This document shows positions 56,840 through 64,000 of a stretch of 64,000 nucleotides of DNA, piece after piece. How positions within the stretch are numbered: position 1 is the first letter of the stretch; every line of letters starts with the position of its first letter. Position numbers and translations under genes: made by a program. The DNA lies in NCBI RefSeq assembly GCF_014931605.1, contig NZ_CP053382.1, positions 1,922,001-1,986,000 on the forward strand, read 5' to 3'. The notes under the pieces were generated by a model. That model did no database searches. It worked only from the letters and a program-made list of their open reading frames with translations, and was not told where the DNA came from. Source of the stretch: Halomonas sp. MCCC 1A13316 (GTDB lineage: Bacteria; Pseudomonadota; Gammaproteobacteria; Pseudomonadales; Halomonadaceae).

Positions 56840-58141
56840 ATGAAGAATCTCCTCGATAGACACTTCAAGCTGACAGAGCACAATACCAGCGTGAAGACCG
56901 AGGTCATTGCCGGGATCACCACGTTCCTGACCATGGCCTACATCATTTTCGTCAACCCCAGCATTCTCTCCGAGGCGGGGATGGATTACGGCGCGGTGTT
57001 CGTCGCGACATGCCTGGCTGCAGCCGTCGGTTGTCTGATCATGGGGCTATGGGCGAACTACCCGATCGCCCAGGCGCCCGGCATGGGGCTCAATGCCTTC
57101 TTCACCTATGGCGTCGTGCTCGGCATGGGCTACACCTGGGAGGCGGCGCTGGGTGCCGTGTTCCTTTCAGGTTTCTGCTTCTTCCTGCTCAGTATCTTCA
57201 AGATCAGGGAGTGGATCATCAACTCCATTCCACTCTCATTGCGGTTGGGGATCGCTGCAGGTATCGGTCTGTTCCTGGCCATGATCGCACTGAAGAACGC
57301 CGGCATCGTGGTAGCGAACCCGGCCACCTACGTGGCGCTCGGCGACCTCTCCGAGCCCGCTGCCATTTATGCACTGCTGGGCTTCTTCGCCATCACCGCC
57401 ATGGCATACCTCAACGTCACCGGAGCGGTGATGATCGGTATCATCGGCGTGACCGTGGTGGCGATTCTGCTCGGGCATAATGAGTACGGCGGGCTGATGT
57501 CGATGCCGCCTTCCATTGCGCCGACCTTCATGGCGATGGATCTCGCGGGTGCACTCGATGTGGCCATGCTCAGCGTGATCTTCGCCTTCCTGTTCGTCGA
57601 TCTGTTCGATACCTCCGGTACGCTGGTGGGCGTGGCCCACAAGGGTGGTTTGCTCGACAAGGATGGCAAGCTGCCGCGCCTGGGTCGCGCGATGATGGCC
57701 GACAGTAGTGCCTCCATGGCAGGTGCCGTGCTGGGTACCTCGACCACTACCAGCTACATCGAGTCCACCGCCGGTATCGTCTCGGGCGGTCGTACCGGGC
57801 TGACTGCCGTGGTAGTGGCCGCGCTGTTCCTGATCAGCCTGTTTTTCGCACCGTTGGCGGGCTCGATCCCGGCCTATGCCACGGCTGGTGCACTGCTCTA
57901 CGTCGCGGTGCTGATGGCCGGTAGCCTGGCCCACGCCAACTGGGACGACCCGACCGATGCCGCCCCGGTATTGATTGCCGCGCTGGCCATGCCGCTGACC
58001 TTCTCCATCGCCGAAGGCATTGCGCTGGGCTTCATCAGCTACGCTGCTATCAAGACCCTCTCCGGCCGCTTCCGTGACCTGAACCCGGCCGTGGTCATAC
58101 TGGCGATTCTGTTCGTATTGAAGTTCCTGTTCCTAGACTGA
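56840..58141 (+). CDS. NCS2 family purine permease, AzgA-like
   Basis: 433-residue proton-coupled nucleobase transporter with about 13-14 helices. AzgA-subfamily signatures: [41 protein letters not shown] in helix 3, and [21 protein letters not shown]. Members carry adenine or guanine/hypoxanthine. The start is [16 protein letters not shown] with AGGA nine bases upstream; ATG 56831 is too close to the same site. Adjacent apt and gpt genes suggest purine salvage. Confidence 0.93.
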   Translation: MKNLLDRHFKLTEHNTSVKTEVIAGITTFLTMAYIIFVNPSILSEAGMDYGAVFVATCLAAAVGCLIMGLWANYPIAQAPGMGLNAFFTYGVVLGMGYTWEAALGAVFLSGFCFFLLSIFKIREWIINSIPLSLRLGIAAGIGLFLAMIALKNAGIVVANPATYVALGDLSEPAAIYALLGFFAITAMAYLNVTGAVMIGIIGVTVVAILLGHNEYGGLMSMPPSIAPTFMAMDLAGALDVAMLSVIFAFLFVDLFDTSGTLVGVAHKGGLLDKDGKLPRLGRAMMADSSASMAGAVLGTSTTTSYIESTAGIVSGGRTGLTAVVVAALFLISLFFAPLAGSIPAYATAGALLYVAVLMAGSLAHANWDDPTDAAPVLIAALAMPLTFSIAEGIALGFISYAAIKTLSGRFRDLNPAVVILAILFVLKFLFLD

Positions 58142-58163
58142 CACTTCCTCACCGAGAGCTGCG

Positions 58164-58709
58164 ATGAGCATTTACGGCGACTACATCAAGTCCGTGATCC
58201 GAACCGTCCCCGACTGGCCGCAGCAGGGGGTAAATTTCCGCGACATCACCCCGCTGCTGCAGAACAGCTCGGCCTTCCGCAAGCTGATTGACAGCTTCGT
58301 GCATCGCTACCAGGACATGGAGCTGGATGCGATCGCTGCCATCGACGCGCGGGGCTTCATCATCGGGGCGCCGGTTGCCTACGAGCTGGGCTGCAGCTTC
58401 GTGCCGGTACGCAAGAAGGGCAAGCTGCCATTTCGCACTATCAGCGAGACCTACACGCTCGAGTACGGGCAGTCCGAGGTGGAGCTGCATTCCGATGCAT
58501 TTCGCCAGGGTGACAGGATCCTGATCATGGATGATCTGATCGCCACCGGCGGTACCATGCTGGCCGCCGCCAAGCTCATTACTCGCTCGGGTGGCCAAGT
58601 GGTCGAGACCGCTACCATCATCGACCTGCCCGAGATCGGCGGGTCGTCCAGGATTCGCGAGGCCGGTTTCGGCGTCTTTGCGGTCTGTTCCTTCAATGAG
58701 GACGAGTGA
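58164..58709 (+). CDS. apt: Adenine phosphoribosyltransferase
   Basis: Converts adenine and PRPP to AMP. 181 residues; the type I PRTase PRPP loop is [14 protein letters not shown], preceded by [16 protein letters not shown] and the flexible hood [14 protein letters not shown] precedes the ATG. It is 22 bp after the purine permease and 7 bp before gpt, so the three are likely co-transcribed. Confidence 0.96.
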   Translation: MSIYGDYIKSVIRTVPDWPQQGVNFRDITPLLQNSSAFRKLIDSFVHRYQDMELDAIAAIDARGFIIGAPVAYELGCSFVPVRKKGKLPFRTISETYTLEYGQSEVELHSDAFRQGDRILIMDDLIATGGTMLAAAKLITRSGGQVVETATIIDLPEIGGSSRIREAGFGVFAVCSFNEDE

Positions 58710-58716
58710 CACCACC

Positions 58717-59196
58717 ATGAGCAACGCCCGTTATCATCAGCACTTCACCGTTTCCTGGGATCAGTTGCATCGAGACGTGCGCGAACTCTGTCACCGCCTG
58801 GTCGAGCGCGACTTCAAGGGCATCGTGGCAATTACCCGGGGCGGTCTGATTCCGGCGGCCCTGTTCGCTCGCGAGCTCAATGTCCGACTGATCGATACCG
58901 TCTGCATCAGCAGCTACGACCACATGGACCAGGGTGGGCTGGAAGTCATGAAGGGCGTGGATCATGACGGTGACGGCTGGCTGCTGGTCGATGATCTGGT
59001 CGATACCGGCAAGACGGCGCGCAAGGTGCGCGAGATGCTGCCCAAGGCGCACTTCGTCACCGTCTACGCCAAGCCGGAGGGGCGGCCGCTGGTCGATCAG
59101 TACCTGACCGAGGTGGCTCAGGACTGCTGGATCCAGTTTCCATGGGACATGGGGGTCGCCTACGTCGAGCCCCTGGTCGATCAGGTCAAGCGATAA
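58717..59196 (+). CDS. gpt: Xanthine-guanine phosphoribosyltransferase
   Basis: Salvages guanine, xanthine and hypoxanthine to nucleotides. 159 residues; PRPP loop [14 protein letters not shown] and [17 protein letters not shown] are diagnostic, with the C-terminal [16 protein letters not shown] base-binding segment. The start is [11 protein letters not shown]. It follows apt by 7 bp and precedes ung by 16 bp. Confidence 0.95.
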   Translation: MSNARYHQHFTVSWDQLHRDVRELCHRLVERDFKGIVAITRGGLIPAALFARELNVRLIDTVCISSYDHMDQGGLEVMKGVDHDGDGWLLVDDLVDTGKTARKVREMLPKAHFVTVYAKPEGRPLVDQYLTEVAQDCWIQFPWDMGVAYVEPLVDQVKR

Positions 59197-59212
59197 GCGA
59201 GTCGAGCGCACC

Positions 59213-59908
59213 ATGAACTGTCCATTACCGGAGAGCTGGCAGCGCTGGCTGGGGGGCGAGTTCGAGGCCTCATACATGCAAGCGCTGCGTGATTTCCTGG
59301 CTGCTGAGAAGTCGGCCAGGAAGGTCATCTATCCTCACTCCACGAACTGGTTTCGGGCGTTCGAACTGACGCCACTGGAGCGGGTCAAGGTGGTCATCCT
59401 GGGCCAGGACCCCTACCACGGCCCCAACCAGGCCCATGGGTTGTGCTTCTCGGTGATGCCCGGGGTGGCAACGCCGCCGTCGCTGGTCAATATCTACAAG
59501 GAATTGGTCGCCGACGTCGGCTTCCAACCGGTCGATCATGGCAATCTCGAGTACTGGGCGCGTCAGGGCGTGCTGTTGCTCAACACCTCGTTAACGGTAG
59601 AGCAGGGCAATGCCGGTTCGCATCGCGGCAAGGGCTGGGAACCCTTCACCGACCGTGCCATCGAGGTCGTCAATGCCCATGCCGAGCCCTGCGTGTTTCT
59701 GCTGTGGGGTAGCCATGCCAGGCAGAAGAAGGCGCTGATTGATACGTCGCGACACCTGGTGCTGGAATCGCCTCATCCTTCGCCGCTCTCGGCGCACAGA
59801 GGCTTCTTCGGCAATCGCCATTTTTCCCGGGCCAATGCGTTCCTCGTGGCAAACGGACGCGAGCCAATCGATTGGCAGCTTCCCGCGATACCTGAAGCTG
59901 CGCCTTAA
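59213..59908 (+). CDS. ung: Uracil-DNA glycosylase (family 1)
   Basis: Removes uracil from DNA at the start of base excision repair. 231 residues. The water-activating loop [18 protein letters not shown] with its catalytic Asp, the uracil-binding [10 protein letters not shown] (Asn), and the minor-groove loop [12 protein letters not shown] (His) are all intact. It lies inside a nucleobase-salvage cluster, 16 bp after gpt. Confidence 0.97.
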   Translation: MNCPLPESWQRWLGGEFEASYMQALRDFLAAEKSARKVIYPHSTNWFRAFELTPLERVKVVILGQDPYHGPNQAHGLCFSVMPGVATPPSLVNIYKELVADVGFQPVDHGNLEYWARQGVLLLNTSLTVEQGNAGSHRGKGWEPFTDRAIEVVNAHAEPCVFLLWGSHARQKKALIDTSRHLVLESPHPSPLSAHRGFFGNRHFSRANAFLVANGREPIDWQLPAIPEAAP

Positions 59909-59993
59909 CCTCTCTACGGGATGAGGGTAAAATGACGCGCGATTCGTCCCGGCAATGAAAGAGTCATTCCACCCCCACGCCAAGAGGTCCTTC

Positions 59994-60623
59994 ATGAGCG
60001 TCCACGCCATTCAACATCCGCTGGTCCAGCACAAGCTGGGTCTGATGCGTGAAGCCGGCATCAGCACCAAGAGCTTTCGTGAGCTGGCCGGTGAGCTGGC
60101 CAAGCTGCTCACCTACGAGGCGACCCAGGATCTGGAGCTGGAAGAGCAGGCTATCGACGGCTGGAGCGGTGAGCCGATTCCGGTAAAGCTGCTCAAGGGC
60201 AAGAAAGTGACCATCGTGCCGATCCTGCGTGCCGGGCTCGGCATGCTCGACGGCGTGACCGACCTGATCCCGAGTGCACGGATCAGCGTGGTGGGGCTCT
60301 ATCGTGACGAGGAGACGCTGCAGCCGGTGCCCTATTTCGCCAAGTTCGCCGGCGATCTGGACGAGCGCATGGCCATCGTCATCGACCCCATGCTGGCGAC
60401 CGGCGGCACCATGGTGGCGACGCTCGATATGCTGCGCGAACGCGGCTGCCAGCAGATGAAAGTGATCGTTCTGGTGGCGGCTCCCGAAGGCATCAAGCGG
60501 GTGCAGGATGCCTATCCCGACATCGAGATCTATACCGCCGCCGTCGACGACCACCTCGATGAGCACGGCTATATCGTGCCGGGACTGGGCGACGCGGGCG
60601 ACAAGATATTCGGCACGAGGTGA
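59994..60623 (+). CDS. upp: Uracil phosphoribosyltransferase
   Basis: Converts uracil and PRPP to UMP. 209 residues. The start is [20 protein letters not shown] after AAGAGG. The PRPP loop is [16 protein letters not shown] and the uracil-binding C-terminus is [16 protein letters not shown]. It precedes the uracil permease gene, with two hairpins between them. Confidence 0.97.
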   Translation: MSVHAIQHPLVQHKLGLMREAGISTKSFRELAGELAKLLTYEATQDLELEEQAIDGWSGEPIPVKLLKGKKVTIVPILRAGLGMLDGVTDLIPSARISVVGLYRDEETLQPVPYFAKFAGDLDERMAIVIDPMLATGGTMVATLDMLRERGCQQMKVIVLVAAPEGIKRVQDAYPDIEIYTAAVDDHLDEHGYIVPGLGDAGDKIFGTR

Positions 60624-60670
60624 TTTTTGCCATCAACCTGCCTGCGCTCGGCGAGGTTAATTGGCAAAAA
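60624..60670. terminator. Inverted repeat right after upp
   Basis: TTTTTGCCA with CAACCT pairs with AGGTT and TGGCAAAAA, with A-runs and T-runs at the outside. It can terminate in either direction or fold as a processing hairpin. Confidence 0.6.
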
Positions 60671-60682
60671 CGGCAAGATGCT

Positions 60683-60713
60683 GCCCCTGAGATCGTAATC
60701 CAGGGGCGTTTTT
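60683..60713 (+). terminator. Terminator-like hairpin before uraA
   Basis: GCCCCTG and CAGGGGC form a 7-bp stem with an 11-base loop, followed by GTTTTT. As a second hairpin before uraA, it could attenuate the permease gene. Confidence 0.7.
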
Positions 60714-60765
60714 CTGGGCAGGATGCCTTCATTCGATCAACGACACAAAAGAAGGATAGCTTCCC

Positions 60766-62007
60766 ATGAGCGAACACGTGGCGGCTGCGCAGGCGCCGAC
60801 TGAATCCCTGCCCAGGATTCTCCTGACCGGGGCGCAGATGCTCTTCGTCGCCTTTGGCGCCTTGGTGCTGGTGCCGCTGCTGACCGGGCTCGACCCCAGT
60901 GTGGCGCTGTTCACTGCCGGGATCGGGACCCTGCTGTTCCACGGCGTGACCCGGGTCACCGTGCCGGTCTTCCTGGCCTCGTCGTTTGCCTTCATCGCGC
61001 CGATCCAGGGCTCGGTGGCCAACTTCGGCGTGCCCGCCACCATGGGAGGGCTGATGGCGGCGGGGCTGGTCTACGTGGCAATCTCCCAGGCGGTGCGCAT
61101 GAAGGGCACGGCCTGGTTGCACCGCCTGCTGCCGCCGGTAGTGGTGGGACCGGTGATCATGGTGATCGGCCTCGCGTTGGCCCCGGTAGCGGTGAGCATG
61201 GCTACCGGTGAGACCAGCGACCATATCGACTATGGGCCTGCCATACTGCTGTCGATGGCCAGCCTGCTGGTCACGCTGGTACTGGCCGTTTTCGGGCGTG
61301 GCCTGCTGCGGCTGGTGCCGATCATGGGCGGTATTCTGGTGGGCTATGGCATGGCGCTGATGATGGGCCTGGTGGACTTCACGCCGGTGCATGAGGCGGC
61401 ATGGCTGGCCGTGCCCGCGTTTACCGCGCCGAGTTTCCACTGGGCGGCGATCCTGTTCATGATTCCGGTGGCCATTGCGCCTGCCGTCGAACACATCGGT
61501 GACATGATCGCCATCGGCTCGGTCACCCGCCAGAACTACCTGGAGAAACCGGGGCTGCACCGCACCCTGCTGGGCGACGGGTTGGCGACTTCCGCCGCGG
61601 CGCTGTTCGGCGGTCCGCCCAACACTACCTACTCGGAGGTGACCGGGGCAGTAACGCTGACGCGGGCATTCGATCCCAGGATCATGGTGGTAGCCGCCTG
61701 CTGCGCCGTCGGACTGGCCTTCGTCGCCAAGCTCGGCGCGTTGCTGCAGACCATTCCCGGTCCGGTGATGGGGGGTATCATGACCCTGCTGTTCGGCTCC
61801 ATCGCGGTGGTGGGTATGAATACCCTGGTTCGCGCCGGGCATTCGCTGACCGCGCCGCGCAACTTGGTCGTGGTGTCGTTGATCCTGGTGTTCGGCATCG
61901 GCGGCATGCAGTTCGGTGGCGGACAGTTCACGCTGCAGGGTGTGAGCCTGGCGGCGCTGGTGGGCATCGTACTCAACTGGGTGCTGCCCCGCGCCGAGGA
62001 GGAGTGA
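60766..62007 (+). CDS. uraA: Uracil permease, NCS2/NAT family
   Basis: 413-residue uracil/proton symporter with 14 helices. Landmarks are FVAFGALVLVPLLTGLDPSVAL near the N-terminus, the helix-10 motif FMIPVAIAPAVEHIGDMIAIG with the substrate-contacting Glu and His, and PNTTYSEVTGAVTLTRAFDP. The upp-uraA pair is the standard uracil salvage unit; separate hairpins between the two leave room for differential expression. Confidence 0.95.
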   Translation: MSEHVAAAQAPTESLPRILLTGAQMLFVAFGALVLVPLLTGLDPSVALFTAGIGTLLFHGVTRVTVPVFLASSFAFIAPIQGSVANFGVPATMGGLMAAGLVYVAISQAVRMKGTAWLHRLLPPVVVGPVIMVIGLALAPVAVSMATGETSDHIDYGPAILLSMASLLVTLVLAVFGRGLLRLVPIMGGILVGYGMALMMGLVDFTPVHEAAWLAVPAFTAPSFHWAAILFMIPVAIAPAVEHIGDMIAIGSVTRQNYLEKPGLHRTLLGDGLATSAAALFGGPPNTTYSEVTGAVTLTRAFDPRIMVVAACCAVGLAFVAKLGALLQTIPGPVMGGIMTLLFGSIAVVGMNTLVRAGHSLTAPRNLVVVSLILVFGIGGMQFGGGQFTLQGVSLAALVGIVLNWVLPRAEEE

Positions 62008-62052
62008 CATAGCTTCGTTTGAAAAGTCGGCGAGCGCAGCCAGTTTTCGAAG

Positions 62053-62670
62053 CTAGCTATGATGCTGCTCCCTGCCACCTTCAGAGAAGGTCGGCGGGGA
62101 GTTGGCACTGACGATGACGCACTCCTCATCGCTGACGTTGCGGAAGCGGTGGGGCAGGCGTGAGTCGAAGTAGTAGGCGTCGCCGGCGCGTAGCAGGCGT
62201 GCTTCGCCGGCTACGGTGAGTTCGATCTCGCCTTCCACCACTACGCCACCTTCCTCACCGTCGTGCTCGAGCATTTCATCGCCGGTGTCGGCTCCGGGCG
62301 GGTAACGCTCGTGGATGATCGACATGCTGCGATCGGGGCGGCGTGCCGCCACCAGACGCCATGACAGGTGGCCGTCGCCTATTTCGGTGAGCTCGGCGGC
62401 AGGGTAGAAGGCACGCGGTGCGGAGGGCTCGTCGCCGGCGAAGAAGGCGCTGATCGATACCGGCAAGGCATCGAGGATCTTCTTCAGTGAGCTTACCGAA
62501 GGGCTGACGCTGTTCTGCTCGATCAGCGAGATGGTGCTGTTGGTGACGCCGGCTCGTTTGGCCAGCTCTCGTTGGGACAATTTGCGCGCCTTGCGTAATT
62601 CGCGCAGGCGGGTCCCCACATCAAATCCATCCATCGTCAGGTCCAGGGTCGTTCGATTTGTTTGACACAT
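62053..62670 (-). CDS. XRE-cupin regulator, PuuR-like
   Basis: 205-residue repressor. The XRE helix-turn-helix (LRELRKARKLSQRELAKRAGVTNSTISLIEQ) is followed by a cupin sensor domain (about 115-200; GEEGGVVVEGEIELTVAGEA, LPHRFRNVSDEECVIVSANSPPTF). The whole architecture and the C-terminal SANSPPTF resemble PuuR, the putrescine-utilisation repressor. The start is uncertain among 62634, 62670 and 62712. No polyamine genes are adjacent, so the effector is unknown. Confidence 0.85.
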   Translation of the reverse strand: MCQTNRTTLDLTMDGFDVGTRLRELRKARKLSQRELAKRAGVTNSTISLIEQNSVSPSVSSLKKILDALPVSISAFFAGDEPSAPRAFYPAAELTEIGDGHLSWRLVAARRPDRSMSIIHERYPPGADTGDEMLEHDGEEGGVVVEGEIELTVAGEARLLRAGDAYYFDSRLPHRFRNVSDEECVIVSANSPPTFSEGGREQHHS

Positions 62671-62767
62671 GATACCTGCTGTCGCCTCCATGTATAAGAT
62701 GATCCGGATCATGGCAGGCGGGCGATTGGCTTAATGGCCATGGCACCGGCGTGCCGGCTAAGGCATC

Positions 62768-63403
62768 ATGGAGGATATGTCCGATCGACCCGCCAGCGTA
62801 CCGAACCCACTGACCGATGTTACCGGCCTGATTCTGGCCGGTGGTCAGGGTCGTCGCATGGGCGGCCGCGACAAAGGGCTGGAGTCGTTGGGAGGTGTTT
62901 CGCTGGCTGCTCATGTTCGTGAGCGCCTGGCGGGCAGGGTCGCCGAGGTGCTGATCAGTGCCAATCGCCATCTCGAGCGCTACCGGTGCCTTGCCGATCG
63001 AGTCGTGATTGACGCCGAAGGCGGCTTCCAGGGGCCACTGATGGGGATCTACAGTGGCCTGCGTGCGGCCACCACGCCCTGGGTGCTGGTCGTACCCTGC
63101 GATACGCCGGAACTGCCGTCAGAACTAGTGGACAGGATGGTGGCTGGAGTCGGTCACCATCGTATCGCCGTGGCTCATGACGGTGAGCGCTTGCATCCGG
63201 TCGTGGTACTGCTGGAGCGAGCGCTGGCGGATGACCTGCATGCCGCCCTTGCGGCGGGAGAGCGCAAGGTCGGCCGCTGGTACGAGCGTCACGCCTGGAC
63301 CCGCGTGGATTTCAGCGATTGCCCCGAAGCTTTCGGCAATCTCAATAGCGAAGAGGACAAGCGGCGCCTTGAGACGCGCCTTGACGAGGAGAGACGCCCC
63401 TGA
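62768..63403 (+). CDS. mobA: Molybdenum cofactor guanylyltransferase MobA
   Basis: Adds GMP to molybdopterin to make the guanine dinucleotide cofactor. 211 residues. The nucleotide-binding signature is GLILAGGQGRRMGGRDKGL near residues 20-38, with VVPCDTPELPSELV in the middle and a C-terminal FGNLNSEEDKRRL. The start is 62768 or the ATG at 62777. The stop overlaps the mobB start by one base. Confidence 0.93.
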   Translation: MEDMSDRPASVPNPLTDVTGLILAGGQGRRMGGRDKGLESLGGVSLAAHVRERLAGRVAEVLISANRHLERYRCLADRVVIDAEGGFQGPLMGIYSGLRAATTPWVLVVPCDTPELPSELVDRMVAGVGHHRIAVAHDGERLHPVVVLLERALADDLHAALAAGERKVGRWYERHAWTRVDFSDCPEAFGNLNSEEDKRRLETRLDEERRP

Positions 63404-63981
63404 TGTCACAACCTCAGCATGCCCCACTGAGCCTCGACGTTGCCTTGCCGCTGCTCGGCATTGCCGCCTGGAGCGGGACCGGCAAGACCACGCTGCTCGA
63501 GAAGCTGTTGCCGCGCCTTACGGCACGTGGGTTGCATACGGCGGTGATCAAGCATGCCCACCACGGTTTCGACGTCGATCAGCCGGGCAAGGACAGCCAT
63601 CGCCTGCGCCAGGCGGGGGCCGCGCCGATGTTGGTTGCCTCCCGGGCCAGGTGGGCCATGATGATGGAAACGCCCGAGCAAGAAGAGGCTGACCTTGCGC
63701 AGCTGATCGAGACGCTACGCCCCCAGCGCCCGGACCTGGTACTGGTGGAGGGCTTCAAGGCATGGCCCATGCCCAAGCTCGAGCTCTATCGCGAAGAGGT
63801 CGGCAAGACGCTGCGCGTGGCTGAAGATCCTTGGGTCAAGGCAGTGGCCAGTCAGCCGCCACTCAATGTGCCGGCCGGTGTCGATTGGCTCGATCTGGAC
63901 GATCTGGAGGGCATCGCCGAGTGGGTTGCCGCCTGGCCGTCGCGCTGGCCGGAAGAGCGGGTGCCGCGATGCTTGAATTGA
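63403..63981 (+). CDS. mobB: Molybdopterin-guanine dinucleotide biosynthesis adaptor MobB
   Basis: 192-residue P-loop GTPase that assists MobA. Walker A is AAWSGTGKTTLLEKLLP; the metal/substrate-site KHAHHGFDVDQPGKDSHRLRQAGA and VLVEGFKAWPMPKLELYR are family signatures. It overlaps mobA by one base and the following frame by 13 bp. Confidence 0.95.
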   Translation: MSQPQHAPLSLDVALPLLGIAAWSGTGKTTLLEKLLPRLTARGLHTAVIKHAHHGFDVDQPGKDSHRLRQAGAAPMLVASRARWAMMMETPEQEEADLAQLIETLRPQRPDLVLVEGFKAWPMPKLELYREEVGKTLRVAEDPWVKAVASQPPLNVPAGVDWLDLDDLEGIAEWVAAWPSRWPEERVPRCLN

Positions 63982-64000
63982 TCTACTGTCCTGCTTCGAA
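63969..64000 (+). CDS. Start of a probable molybdopterin molybdotransferase gene (moeA-like), cut by the window end
   Basis: An ATG at 63969 overlapping the mobB stop opens MLELIYCPAS and runs off the edge. moeA commonly follows mobAB, which is the main reason for the guess; only ten codons are visible. Confidence 0.4.
   Translation, partial: MLELIYCPAS

Overview
The window is a high-GC chromosomal segment of a halophilic gammaproteobacterium, most likely Halomonas or a close relative (family Halomonadaceae). That placement is an inference from gene content: a phasin, a tripartite tricarboxylate transporter, PhhR-controlled phenylalanine catabolism, and the purM/perM/hda and mrp/dcd neighbourhoods. 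Nearly all of the window is ordinary core metabolism, with a few accessory or regulatory features that stand out.

Layout. 1-964: the 5' part of a group II intron on the minus strand. It begins exactly inside the groEL stop codon and runs off the left edge. 964-3702: groEL, groES, a textbook sigma-32 promoter and fxsA. 3954-8440: a short-chain dehydrogenase, a ComEA-like protein and the phenylalanine hydroxylase genes phhB and phhA, with the divergent regulator phhR. 8413-11826: recQ, a DUF99 gene and an alpha/beta hydrolase. 11977-19138: a three-gene operon with 4-bp overlaps encoding a MukF/MukE/MukB-like condensin. The SMC-like subunit has 1633 residues and no JetD/MksG nuclease is present. 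19165-22721: a thiamine-binding protein, argP/argO, a repeat-like spacer and hpd (4-hydroxyphenylpyruvate dioxygenase) with two upstream PhhR/TyrR-type boxes. 22883-31804: an NSS transporter, an RlpA-like lipoprotein, and a divergent pair consisting of an IclR/two-component/binding-protein operon and tctCBA. 31960-32293: a decayed urtC fragment. 32406-36864: membrane and envelope genes, a 24-residue membrane peptide, a coiled-coil protein with a 9-copy heptapeptide repeat, and mrp. 36955-41955: dcd, purMN, perM, hda and a lipoprotein. 42093-46720: a phasin, a diguanylate cyclase, an Fnr-type regulator, an unrecognised gene, a perfect FNR box and fumC. 46732-51935: an EEP-family protein and the glpD/glpR/glpK regulon. 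52063-52283: two tRNA-Val(GAC) genes and a terminator. 52307-55770: msrC and metNIQ, preceded by an apparent SAM-II riboswitch plus intrinsic terminator. 56008-62007: ribE and a nucleobase salvage cluster (azgA-type permease, apt, gpt, ung, upp, uraA). 62053-64000: a PuuR-like regulator, mobA, mobB and the start of a probable moeA.

How the genes work together. PhhR, PhhA, PhhB and Hpd form the phenylalanine to tyrosine to homogentisate route, and similar palindromic boxes lie beside both phhR/phhA and hpd. The IclR-TctD-TctE-binding protein operon faces tctCBA and probably controls it. GlpR sites with a repeated CGAACAT half-site flank glpD and the glpR/glpK gap. The Fnr-type regulator has a perfect target about 0.65 kb beyond its 3' end. 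The most unusual points are the group II intron in the groEL stop codon with a matching IBS1/EBS1 pair, the condensin operon without nuclease, and the SAM-II-like element with an extra internal hairpin and a transcription terminator.
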